NCBI GenBank assembly: GCA_027923505.1
Contig: BROI01000005.1
Span: 868,001 to 932,000 of the forward strand
Length of the DNA stretch: 64,000 nucleotides
Direction: 5' to 3'
From: Mayamaea pseudoterrestris
Lineage: Eukaryota > Bacillariophyta > Bacillariophyceae > Sellaphorales > Sellaphoraceae
The translations under genes were made by a program, and so were the position numbers. Below, one piece after another: positions 10,305-21,758 of this stretch. Position 1 is the stretch's first letter, and the number at the start of each line of letters is the position of its first letter. The notes under the pieces are model-generated. The model was not told the origin of the DNA, searched no databases, and saw only the letters and a program-made list of their open reading frames with translations.

Positions 10305-13300
10305 CACTCCTTTGGGCCGAGTAGTACTTACTGCTCGAGGCCAGATTCATAACCAGGTTGCGGAGCTTGCCAAACTGGGCTCCCTGCAATGGTTTCGTGA
10401 AGAAATCCGCGACCATGTCTCCGGTCGGACAATGCTCAATGTTGACTTCACCAGCTGCCACGCGATCTTTCACAAAGAAGTACCGAACATTCATGTGTCG
10501 CGTGCGCTTTGTACTTGAGCTTCTGCCATTCTTTTCCAACAGCATTGAACTCATATTGTCTTGATACAATTTCGTGTCTTTGACCCCGAAACCTTGCGCC
10601 TTCAGAAAATATCCTGTCCACAGCAACTGCGGTAGCACATCATGAACTCCCACAACTTCGCTCTCCGTCGAGCTTCTTGTTACCAACTTCTGTTTAGCCG
10701 ACGTACTGTACACTGATCCTTGGCCAAGTGTCATTGTTCCACCAGTGTGACCCTTCATGTCTGGGTGCACCGCGTACGACGCATCCACCCACCACTGGAC
10801 TATCCCGGACTGGTCCGCCTTCAGCGTCAACACCATGTCCACGCTTCCGCGTAAATATTTAATCACTCTTGCAGCCTTCTTATAGTCGTCTTCGTCAGGC
10901 TGCTGCAGCCTCGTGCTCAAGAAAGAAATCGCTGTGCGAATATCCGGTCGCGCTCGCTGACTCAGATACAGACACTGCATCACAATCGTCACAAAAATCT
11001 GCTTCTTCGCTTCGCTCAACATGACAGGATTTTCCGATATCTGAAACAAGTGACTGGCTGCCGGAGTAGCTGCCGTTCCATCCATGTCGTCTGGCGCATG
11101 ATGCAGGATGTTCTTCACATAGTCAACCATGTTGATTGCTACTTCTCAGGCTTAGTATGGTCAATACCATGCCGAGGTAGTCGTGCACTTTTCCGCGTGA
11201 CTTATTCATTGGAGTCTCCTTGCCAAACTCCTCATCCATCTGCGCGATGAACTCATCCACTACGCTCACGTCGACGTGCGAAATCTTCAAATCGTCCACG
11301 TGCCATCCCACGGTGATTTGCTTCCCATTGACAATCTTGTTGCACACACACGGATCGTACGGGTTCTTCTCGAAGCCCCACTCAAGCAATTTTGCGGACA
11401 ACTTCTCCCAGAATAGTCGCGCTGCTCGAAGCGTACCATAAAGCGCCATGAGTAATTCAACATACATGACTTTCTCGCCATTCTCCATTGTGACGCAAGG
11501 CTCGTACATCTCGCGATCAATTTCCAACAGTAGCTCCACCATCTTCCCAGTGAAACGAACGTGCACCAACTCATCCATTTCCGCTTGCATGAAAGCACCC
11601 GGTACATCAACCACAGCAACCTCGCGCCCTTCCATAGCGTCAATGATAGCTGTCAGAAAGATGGCCTCTGTCGCTATCGTTGGAGATGCTGCGTCTTCCT
11701 TTGCAGTGTATGCTCGTTGCTTGCGTCCATCCGCGCATCCGCGTCCTTTCCCAGTCCCGAATCTCTTGCGCTTGAGAAACATCAAATACGCCAGAGCGTC
11801 CTTGCGCTGCTGCGGAGTCAGAGTGCATTGGGGACTGCCTTCATGACGTGCCTGTCGTGTAGCTGCTGCATTTCCTTGCGCACTGCCTCCACTCCAGCAT
11901 CGCCAAAAGCCTTTAAACCTTGTCGCATATTCATCTGTGCCGTGACGAGTGGCTCCGACACTTCCTCTGCAGCGTCGAGCGTGAACAAATGAGCGAACGA
12001 GCGAGGTTTGCGCGCACGCAGGCCATACCGACCAGTGCGTGGGCCATAGCGCGCATCGAAATCCTCTTCGTCTGCAGCAGCTGGCACTCCTTCAATTTCG
12101 CCTTCATCGGGCACTCCTTCAATTTCGCCATCATCCACGGCTGGCGCGTCGTCAAGTTCGCCGTCAATGGCCTCACCATCCTCGTCGTTCGGCACTCCTT
12201 CGATTGCGCCGTCAGCACCATCGTCGTCGTCGTCGTCGTCATCGGTCGCATTCACTCCTTCGCTTCCGCCGGCAGAGTCGTCGTCACCGCGAGAAGCGTC
12301 GTCATCATAATCAGAGTCATCATCATCCTCGGCGTCATCTTCGTGCCACATGACTGGCTCAGCAGCCTCCGCAACACGGTGGCGGTCCATGAACACGATG
12401 CCCGGATTGGCCTTCTGTTGACGAGCGAGACGATGCACGCGCTCAATGACATCATCAGGCATGGGCAAAGGCGTAGCGTGCCCACGATTCAGAACTTTGC
12501 CCGAAGACAAACTGAGGAAATAAAACCCACCCTGCACATTACCAGTCGGGCGCAGAGCCAGCGCACCGATCGTGCGCGCCTGCATGTCATTGCTGTGCGA
12601 CTCATGCGTTTGCACATACTGACCAAATTCATACTTGCAATGCCGATTAAAGTCAACTGTCTGACCAGTCACAATAGTGCGTGGACTGAGATCCTTCGAA
12701 ATGCCACGCTCGTTCGGAAACGCATTCAACCAAAACACGGCAGACTTCGTCATTTCGATAACCAAGCGTGCCGGCACGTGCTTAAATGGCAACGTGTTGT
12801 ATGTCGCGCGCACCCGTTCTTTCACGACACGGATAAAACGTTCAATTTCGCCAACGTGTTCATCCTCAGATGTCGCATTGAGCGCCACTCCGAGATCAGC
12901 CAACGCGCCAAGCATTGGAGCGAACTCCCCATCCATCAGAGCCGCGACGACACGGAACCCACCGCGTGCGTAAATCTTCAACACAGACTCGATTGCCTTC
13001 AACATAACCGGAAGCGTACGGTTTTGAATCACCTCAACCGTAGCAAAACGAATGCTGCGGGAGAACGTCACCAACATAGGGACTTTGTTGATATACATGA
13101 TGTCAGCACAAAGAGTAACGTCTCGATAGCGACTCATGATAGCCGGTGGAAGCTGCTCAACAATCGCAGGCTTCACCAGATGCGACGCGCGACGCGTCGT
13201 CTTTCCTTTTAACGAGCCAACATCTGGTCCAAAGATGTGCTCAGCAGCCAGGATGTCGGCCTTCGTCACAGGACAGTTCGGCAACTGATTGCTAGTAACG

Positions 13301-15114
13301 ATGCGCAGGTAATCCTTGAGGCTTGGCCGTCCAATTTTGATTTGCAGTTCCCTAGCTCTAACAGCGCGTAAATAGTCATCATTGGTGTAGTTAGTACGGT
13401 TATCGTCTACCGTAGTCAACATCGCCACTCCATCCTTGACATCGCTGCGCTTGCCCTTCGAAAAGCTCTCGCAAACATACAGCCCAGAGTCAGTCTCGAC
13501 AAACTCTCGCTGCTTACCATCCGGCTTCTCCACAACGAACATTGGACGATCCACGCCGTGCATGAGATACTCCACGGTAAACTTCTTGCGGACTTGCGCC
13601 AAACTCAAAATGTTCGCCAGTCCCTGCGGATACCACCACACCGGACCATAGCCCTCCAGGTCGCCCATCATGTTCGTCCTTACTGTACCAGCGTTGCACT
13701 TGATCACCATCCACGTTGGCACCGGGCGAATGTTCGTCAGCATCTTGGCGTTGCAGAACAGATCCACTGTCGACTGATTGTCCAAGAGCACAGCCTTCTT
13801 CGAGATGTTCACCTTCGGCGGCTGCGCGAACATGTATCCGACCTCATCGTCGTCATCGCTTTCTTCCTCGCTACCCAGCGTGAAGTGCTGCGCCCCACTA
13901 GCCTCTGCAGCCGGCGCACTCTCCGTAGACTCCGTTCTCGTAGGACAGTCTCGCTGCACATGACCAACCTGTTGACAGGTCCAGCATCTGGGAGGGTCAC
14001 GCGCTGTACCAGTCGTGTGAAACGCCACGCCCTCGTTCGTTGGCAACGTGGCTTCTCCATCCGCATGCTCACGACGCTGCATGATGTTGTATGCATCGTG
14101 GATCGTCAACGGGAAGTTGTCGTGCCCGTCGAGGTAGCAGTTGCGCAAGTGCTTGCAATACCCAGCGTATTCGCCCGTTGCGCCACGCACGAAAAGCATC
14201 GCAAGCTCGAGCTCTTCGGCGGCCTTGATATCCTCCTTGTTCGCCTTGTTACGATTGTCATCCTTGGCAATGTTCAACGCCACAATCTCGTTGTGCATCG
14301 TGACGCCAACCGCCTTCGCCACGTCTGCCAGCGTGACCATGCTTTCGTAATATTTCTGCAGGCTTTCGCGCGCTCCTTGAGTACGTCCGAACAACTCAGC
14401 TTGAATGTCCACGACTTGATCCACAAGTTTGCAGCGCCCTTCGTACGTATGCGAGATCTCCTTGATAATCGCCAGCAACTTAATTCCGTCCGTGTCCTCC
14501 TCGGCGTCTCGGAACTTGGCGTGCGACTTGACACGATCCTTCATACGCTCCGTGCATTGTCCATGCAACACGGCGTAGAGACCAGCGAGGAAGTCGGAGT
14601 ATACACGCACGCGCTCGACATGCTCTTTCTTGTCGGCCTTGTATTCCTCGAGCATTATGGACCAGTCCGAGTCCGTCGTGTCGGCATCCTTCGTTGGACG
14701 TGCAGGCTCGTCAGGAATCTCCAGTTCCACGTTGCGCATGCCCTTGAGCAGCTCCTTGGTATATTTCTTGTAGGAGCGCCCGACGAAAGTGATGATCTCG
14801 TTCGTCGTACGGATGAATCCATCGGGATCGCGCGAACCGTTATAGTCGTAGATGAATCCAGCGAGCGTCGGCTCGCTTCCTTGGAAATTTCCACTCGGCG
14901 CACGACTCGGTCCGTTGAGTCTGTTACCATTGCCTTGATTCCCGGAACGATTCCCAGCACGATTCCCACGACGATAATGACGGTTGCGTCGGTTTCCTTC
15001 GCTTGCTGGCGGAGCGGGAGGTGCACCTCCACCGCTCGACGCCGCTCCTGTCGTCGGAGTATTGCTCGTCGAAGACATGTCTTTTCACTCGCTTCTTGGA
15101 GAAAATGTTGGATC

Positions 15115-15316
15115 TAGAATATATCTTGCGCGCCCTTGAAGCGACACTAATGATTAAGCAGAACAGAGTCAATAAAACCACTTTACTTATTTTCTCCAAG
15201 AAGTGATCGTCCTCGATCCACTCCTTCGGTTGCCGCTTACCGCGCTTACTTAAATGTGACCGTCTTCGTGACGTCACCGCTGCCGCTTCGGTTTGGGTTC
15301 TCATCCATGCTCAACA
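15115..15316 (-). repeat. 5' LTR of the copia element
   Basis: Identical to 10103-10304. Just inside it the leader carries CTTCTTGGAGAAAAT at 15092-15106, the exact reverse complement of ATTTTCTCCAAGAAG inside the LTR at 15189-15203. Confidence 0.92.
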
Positions 15317-15465
15317 CAACGACGTTGACTCTCATTCCTTTGGCTACTTCCTCGCCTTGAACTCATCGGCCTTGCACCAGCGCGTAAATTAATCAGACTG
15401 CAATGACGGAGTAATAGATTGGCTGAAGGCAGATTGATATTGCAAGGCGCTTCAGTTGATTTCCC

Positions 15466-17286
15466 ATGGTGTGTCAACGATTCGGCGGCAGCAACCCTTG
15501 CGGCATGCTCATGCTGTCGTTGTCGACGAGCTGGAACACTTCAAGTATCCATGAAACGGAGGATCAGACGCTATATATTGATGGATCTATGACAGCAGAC
15601 TCCAAGGGTCTGCTACGCGGGTAGCTGTACTCCATTTAGAGCGTGTAATGGACTGGAATCCTCGTTTGAGTGAAGGATGCACGCGCATTTACACGGTCGC
15701 TCGCGAGGAACAAAAGGCTCATTTTCAGTAGTGTACACTATTATCTAGCAGTCCATTATCATTAATAACATCATATTATAGCTTGTAAGTGGTTGCTACA
15801 TTGTAACTATGCTCCTATTAGGTGTCAGTGGACGTTTTGGTGGGTGGCCGTCAATTTAACACGGGCTATCGCGTGGCAAATTATCGCGATCCGGACCTCG
15901 TATAGAGACGGAGAAGAGCCACTGCGAGTTGCCTTCGTTGCCGCCATGAATGCCAAGAATGGCCGCGTTCAATGGGAATCGCTATCTGACGATGAAATGT
16001 TAAATCCAAAACCAAAGCTTCCCTTGCCACTACAAGACGATCTAAGGTCCTCCTTTGCCAGACGGCGACGGTCATTCAGTCACTCGATAAGCCGTAATCG
16101 TCATAGACAAGTACAGCAAAAAGAAAATTGCATGCACTTTTATCGACGGAGCATTCTTGCGTCGGGTATTTTGCCTTTCTTGTACTGGGATCACATGTTT
16201 GTTCAAACCAAGGCTCTGCATTTTGACTCGCAGCAAAAGCTAGAGAAGCAGTTTTATCATGCAAAACGTGCAGGAAACAAGATGAAGAGCTCGTGGTTTA
16301 CGGGCAAGCAAGGCAACGCTGCGCATCGTCATCAGCCAATGTTGCACTATGGCAAACCGAATGTTGTGGCGACAATTAATGAACACGGGTTGCAGATTCG
16401 CTCAATACGAAATGGCAGACTTCTTTGCCATTTGTCCTTCTGGGCAAACACACTGTATACGGACCTGAACCACGACGGCACACTTGATAGTGTCAGTTTA
16501 GTAATGAGTGGACGAAGCTTGCGCGACGACGACGACCAAGGCGAGAAGCGAAAGTGGGTCAGCAAATTGATTAAGAACATTGCCAAAGTGCGAGGCGATG
16601 TTAATGCCATGCGGCAAGTGGAAGCGGCGATTGAGACGCAAACCATTCTTGAAGCACATTTGTGTCACCTCACTGTCTTGTCGGGATTGCCAGCCAAGGA
16701 GGAACTCTTTTCGACCTTTCTTTGTGGACCATCGAACTTGCACGACGCTGAGGAATTTCATGCCTCTCCTGCGCCACCCCTCGTCGTCGAGGCCATTCAT
16801 GGTAGCGCACGGGATGTAGTTGTGGCTGTCAGCACGGGCTATGTAACTCGAGTACATGGAACCACTGGCCGTGTTGTTTGGCAGAACGGCCAGCTGAGGG
16901 CAAGTGATCCATTGTGGGAAGACGATGCTGTTTCCGCACTCACGCGAGTTCAATCAATGATGCTAGCGCCGGAGAGTCGACCTATTTTGCTTCATGGTGA
17001 AAGAAGCCTTGCTATATATTCCGCTCGTCATGGGAAGCTGTTAGAATCTTTGTCCTACCCGCAAAGTTCACGGTCGAAGCCAATTACTGATGATTTTAAT
17101 GGAGATGGCACAAGCGATGTGATTATTGGAACGGATGATGCACTGTGGGGATACATTATCCACGTGCAAGTGGGATCCCCCTTACTGTTTAGGGTTGCCG
17201 TTGGTCTTTTGCTTATGCTCATGATGCTTGCACTTCTGCGAAATCGCTTTGGACCGCAGCCAGGCCGTCGAAGTTCCGACGCATAA
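15466..17286 (+). CDS. FG-GAP repeat membrane protein, NERD1-like, 5' end unresolved
   Basis: The solid coding part runs from about 15900 to 17286. It shows FG-GAP-type turns (LYTDLNHDGTLDSV, ITDDFNGDGTSDVIIG), a block EAIHGSARDVVVAV, and one C-terminal membrane helix (LFRVAVGLLLMLMMLAL) with a short basic tail. Order and wording resemble plant NERD1 (FG-GAP protein At3g51050), as I recall it. That is a type I endomembrane/Golgi-linked protein of the secretory system. Upstream exons are probable: a frame with EHF joins across GTATCC...GACAG (15546-15594) to GSATRVAVLHLERVMDWN, then a donor near 15729 and the acceptor TATTAG at 15820. Between 15821 and 15900 two frames compete; one reads VSVDVLVGGRQF, which fits the family better but is not the spliced frame. 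The gene begins just after the copia element and its true 5' end may lie beyond it. Confidence 0.65.
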
Positions 17287-17363
17287 CATAATATTAAACA
17301 CAATACTAGCGCTCCGTTTTGCGTCGTCTATAAATTGCTTACAGGTACTCGTACAATGATTCG

Positions 17364-18884
17364 CTAAATGAACGACTCGTGTGATCTTTGACGGTTGTTG
17401 CCGCGACTCTTCCGAAGCCTTTCATCCAACGGCGTTTCAGCAGAGCCATCTCCCACTCCATGATTTTGACTAATCAAATCGCTGAGAAATGAAGCTCGAC
17501 CAGGAGTCGCTCCACGACCCTCGTCATCGTGAGTGCTGCCAGAGGCTTGCACACCCTGGGACAACAGCACCTTGACGTGCTCGCGACGCATAAGCGCATC
17601 TTGCTGCATGTTACGCAATGCAATCGATCGTTCTTCGGAAGACATGCCCCGTCGCTGACTAGCCTTCCTACGAGAAATCGTGACCGCATCTTTTTCATCT
17701 CGTCGTCGCTTTAACAAGTTCTTGTCAGGGCCAAAATCGGAATTAATGCGAACAGCGTCTCCTTGCAAGCCGTATTTGTCGCCTCGAGCCGTTACTTTAA
17801 AGTCGTCATCTTGGTCGAAACGTTGCAAAAATGTCTTTTTTGGATCGGGACTACTTGTGTGGTCATGGTGATGTGCATGCAGCCTTCGGTGGTCGTGTTC
17901 TGCTTCGCGACCGCCATTGTGACTTTCTTCATGTTTGCCGACGGAATTGCATCGACTGACGTCGTATCCTCCATGCTCTCTTCCATGAGCAGGAGTCGGT
18001 GACCGACTGTTTTGGTTGTCATGGTCCATTGAACTGTCACTGTCACTATTTCGACGTCTTCGCCGCCGGCTGTCACTTTCGTGACGTCTCAGGCTGCGAC
18101 TGCGAGACCTTCTTCCCTTGTGCCTCGAAGATCTTTTGCGAATTTCGTCAAAAGAAGATTCGGAAGATGACGCATCATGTCGGTGGCGTCTGGAATGCTT
18201 CTTGTGTTTTGACTTGCGCTTCTTCTCCCTCTTGTCAGCCTTGCGCTCCCTCTCCCTCCAATCATTGTCCTTGTGAATATCATTACCGCTCACCATAACA
18301 GCAGTTTTTCTTGTGACTTTTGCGTAAAGTTTCGCTTTCTGCTCTACGGCTCGATCCATCTCGCGTGACTTCAGCATGACGGCATACATCGGGTCTTCCA
18401 TGCGCAATCGAAAGGCTTCATTCTTCTCTGCCACGGATGGTTCGGACCATGCGGCTGCTGCTGTTGTCGCTGGGTTGCTGTCAGATGTTTTTTCCTCGTA
18501 ATGCTTCTTTTGTTCTAACAATACCTTGTTAAATCCGCCCTGCTCACCAGCCACAGCTGCCAAGTCACCTTTAGTCAATCGCGCGTCACTACCGATCGCC
18601 TTGCCTAGCAAATACTCCTCCTGTTCCTTGACAATATCTTCCTTGGCACACTCCTGACCATGATTATACATCCAGTCAATGCCTCTATCATATTGTGAAG
18701 CAGACTTTCCTGCGATTTTTGCTAATTCCTCCTGCTCTCGTTCCTGCTGAATCTGTTTGGCAAGTTCATGCGTCCGACGGTCTTCCTCAACCTTGCGTTG
18801 CTCGGCGATCCATACTTTCTCTTGATTAGCCAAATTTTGAGGATTAAATCCCTTTTTCGACAAGAACTTGAGGCCAGCGACCAT
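17364..18884 (-). CDS. CWC25: CWC25-like pre-mRNA splicing factor
   Basis: 506 residues from MVAGLKFLSKKGFNPQNLAN. The N-terminal block has KVWIAEQRKVEEDRR, then QQEREQEELAKIAG, IDWMYNHG and EEYLLGKAIG. This is the conserved Cir-N/CWC25 order (NxxKVWxAEQ, LxWMY, EYLLGR). CWC25 joins the activated spliceosome for the first transesterification. The middle is an RS/KKHK-rich segment (residues about 240-340) typical of splicing proteins, and a C-terminal segment has LSQGVQASGSTHDDEGRG. I chose the ATG at 18884 because upstream in-frame codons lack an ATG and the family begins here. The protein is longer than the human one because of the RS-rich insert. Confidence 0.87.
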   Translation of the reverse strand: MVAGLKFLSKKGFNPQNLANQEKVWIAEQRKVEEDRRTHELAKQIQQEREQEELAKIAGKSASQYDRGIDWMYNHGQECAKEDIVKEQEEYLLGKAIGSDARLTKGDLAAVAGEQGGFNKVLLEQKKHYEEKTSDSNPATTAAAAWSEPSVAEKNEAFRLRMEDPMYAVMLKSREMDRAVEQKAKLYAKVTRKTAVMVSGNDIHKDNDWRERERKADKREKKRKSKHKKHSRRHRHDASSSESSFDEIRKRSSRHKGRRSRSRSLRRHESDSRRRRRRNSDSDSSMDHDNQNSRSPTPAHGREHGGYDVSRCNSVGKHEESHNGGREAEHDHRRLHAHHHDHTSSPDPKKTFLQRFDQDDDFKVTARGDKYGLQGDAVRINSDFGPDKNLLKRRRDEKDAVTISRRKASQRRGMSSEERSIALRNMQQDALMRREHVKVLLSQGVQASGSTHDDEGRGATPGRASFLSDLISQNHGVGDGSAETPLDERLRKSRGNNRQRSHESFI

Positions 18885-19649
18885 GATAATTGAAGATTTC
18901 TCAGCTTGGGATTCGTAGTTTCGTAGTTGGGTCAATGGCTATGGTCAATTGACGAATTTCACGCCAGGATGATGTCATGTCGTACAGGTAAACGAATCGG
19001 AGAAAAGGTTCGTTATCCCAAAGAAGTGATGTGTCCGAGACACTGATTTTATAATCCCCCTTATTGAAATGACCATTAAAATGACGTTCCAGTGAAGCTC
19101 TACTTAACCCCTAATTGAAGTACTGCATTGTGCCGGTGATTAAATTAAATACTCCAGTAATCACATTTTGCTTGACCATGGCGTGCGGTGGCGCAAACTT
19201 TCTCGTCCGAGGCTTGCCGGCATTACAGATGAAACTGCAGGACACTCTGACAGTAACTTATCGTCATAATGGCTTGCAGAACAACTTAAAGTACACTGAA
19301 AAAGACCGGTGGTCGATCGATGTTAACACTATAATCTCTTGCCAGTGAGAAAGCGACAATACTCGCATTTTACAGCAAATCCGTCGGCGCAACAAGCAAT
19401 CAACAGGTTCAAATTTTTGCTCACGGCATGCTTTGGTATGTAAGCTATTAGATAACATGCTTACACGCTACTTCCACAACATTTCTTGGTGCGAACAGCT
19501 CGAGAATTCGTAGGACCACACATAGGCACACCCCGCCCGTCTACGTGCGACGTAACAATGACCCACGACCTACAGTCGCAACTTTCATGTCAAGGAGTAT
19601 GATATGTTAGTATTGAACCTAAAATTATAAAATACGTAACATGTTACTT
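18885..19649. other. Intergenic between CWC25 and giant gene 3' end
   Basis: 765 bp with no supported gene. It is AT-rich near 19590-19640 beside the giant gene's stop. Short open frames here look random. Confidence 0.5.
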
Positions 19650-21726
19650 TTACGGTGGCTGATATCCACTGGATGACGTAACTACTTGGTCGCTTTTGGT
19701 ATCCGAAAACTCTTTCAGGAAGAAACGCCGACTCTTCAAGTCAAACATCTTACGAACTGGTGGGTCGCTACCGCTAACAAAGCTGACGAAATTGAGCGTA
19801 TTGATCAGCCAAATGCTTCCAGCCCGACCAGTCGCACCACTGTCATCCCAAATTTTGTGTAAGTAAGTGCTGTCCTTGCACCACGAAACAGGGACGCAAC
19901 GCATACACTTTACCGACGGCTGATCCTTCGTTTTGGTGCCGACAAAACCAAGCGCGACAAATTCTTCGCTCGGTGGGACTGGTTCCCATCCGTAGAATTG
20001 ATTGGCCCCATGGGTCAAACTCCAAGCGAGGCGAAATCGAGCAGGATGAGGAAGGAAGCGATCCAGAACGTGAGGTAACCAACTACTTCCTCCGACCCAT
20101 CCGCCAGATGTATCCGTCACTTCAATGCAAAGACGATCCGTACTATCGCGATTGGGATTGTCGTAGCCCTTGCCACAATAGTGCCCAAGACAGACAGAAG
20201 CCTTGTTTTGCTTAAACCCGCCAGAAGCAATGTCTGGCTTCCAAATACTGATCTTGTCGCGTGACATGCTGCCTTGGCTGTTCCAAACTTTTGTAAACTT
20301 CGTAACTTTTCTGACTTTGACCTTGATCGATGCAAGAACAGGTTCAGGAATCTTGACAGCCCTCTTTTCTTCATTGCCCAATGGCATTGGTGGAAGGGCC
20401 AGCCCGCCATTGAATGCCACCGTGTTCTTAAAATCAGCATCTTCCTCAAAGGCCACGGCCATTTTGAATTCGTCAAGGTTGATGTAGCCATCCTGGTCCT
20501 TGTCGAGCTCCTTCATAAAACCGGCAATGAGAGCAGAATCTAGCTTTAACTCAAGCCATTCCATGCCACGGCGAATGTCCTCGGCGCTTAGTAATCCGTC
20601 TCGGTCCCGGTCAATTGCAGCAAACAAATCACGAGGATACATTCCGCGCTTCTTCAAAAGTGCCGTGATACGTCCAGCGGCAATCTTATAGTTTAGTAGG
20701 TGATGCTCATCTGCAGTGATAAAGATTTTCGAAAGAGCAGTCGTTTCGGGAGGTATCTGTTTGCGCCGCCGGTTACTTCGAACCTCAACAAAGTAGTTAT
20801 ACCGACGCTCAAGCTCGTTATTCTGGAGTGCCCTCAGCAATAGCGTCAATTCGCGAGGCTGATAGTTTACTTGGCTGTCAATAAAGCGAAAACATGCCTT
20901 TGATGTTTGGTCTTGATGACTCTGGGCCGGTTCATATCCATATGTGCAGTCGAGTAATGTGCGTTCTGATCTCAAGGCAACAGTTGTATCCTTTCCGGGA
21001 ATTAGCGGCAACGAAGATTGCTGATGAAGCACGGCTCGCATACATTCTGCTTCAAAGAGGGACAGTGCCACGTAGTAGCGACCCGCTTGAACTCGGTAGA
21101 ATTGACGTTGCGTGAGGTAATGCTTAAGCTCGTCAAAGGTGATTACCCGGTTAGAAAAATTTGGAATCGACTCAAAAAATTTGTCGCCGTCAGCTCCATC
21201 AACATCAACATCGACGGCTCTTAAAACTTCCTTTAACTCCGTGACAGATATGCTGCCAGTGCCGTCGCTGTCAGCTCCCAAAAAAGCCCTTCGTAGTGTC
21301 GCCTCCTGCTCCTTTGAAAAGCCTTTCCCAACGGCGGCTATTTCTCGCAGGGCATTTTTTGAAGGACAAAAGTCCATCGTAACGATGACATTCTTCAATC
21401 GCCTATGAGTCGTTAAGCTCCACTTCTTTTCGTAGTAATTGTTAGACATGAACATGTAGTCGGGAAGCTTCAATGAAATGGCCTTTGAAAACATGTAATT
21501 CTTGACTGAAAACTCTGAAGCAGGATAAAAACATTTCTCCCACGACTTGGGAATCGTTTCGCCACGAGATTTTGACTCTTTTAAGCGCTGTTCATGATCA
21601 GGGTCGTCGTCCTTTCGGGTCACGGACAGCGATGCAACTGACCACGGTACGGCAGCTTCTCCATCGCGCGAATACTTCTTTTTCTTGGCGCTTTCGCTGA
21701 CGACTTCTTCCTCTTCCTCCTCTTCT

Positions 21727-21758
<32 letters not shown>

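Larger units (their letters stand above)
10103..15316 (-). mobile_element. Ty1/copia LTR retrotransposon, CoDi-like, young but broken
   Basis: The element lies on the minus strand between two identical LTRs. In order from 15078 downward come Gag with a CCHC zinc knuckle (CWTCQQVGHVQRDC), a protease with the LLDNQSTVDLF signature, and an integrase region that includes YNTLPFKHVPARLV and ends in an Asp/Glu-rich tail. Reverse transcriptase follows around 11123-11785 and RNase H around 10234-11130. The order protease-integrase-RT-RNase H defines copia, and the wording resembles diatom CoDi elements. Coding capacity is broken in about two places. LTRs with no difference over about 202 bp imply a very recent insertion. 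A purine-rich tract lies beside the 3' LTR. I found no clear target-site duplication. Confidence 0.93.

Noticed and set aside
11920-15117. Long plus-strand frames of 430 and 519 codons
   Set aside because: They are antisense shadows of the copia coding region, rich in Arg/His/Ser with no domain.
10103-15316. Target-site duplication of the copia element
   Set aside because: The flanks (AAACT on the left, CAACG on the right) do not match, so none is claimed.
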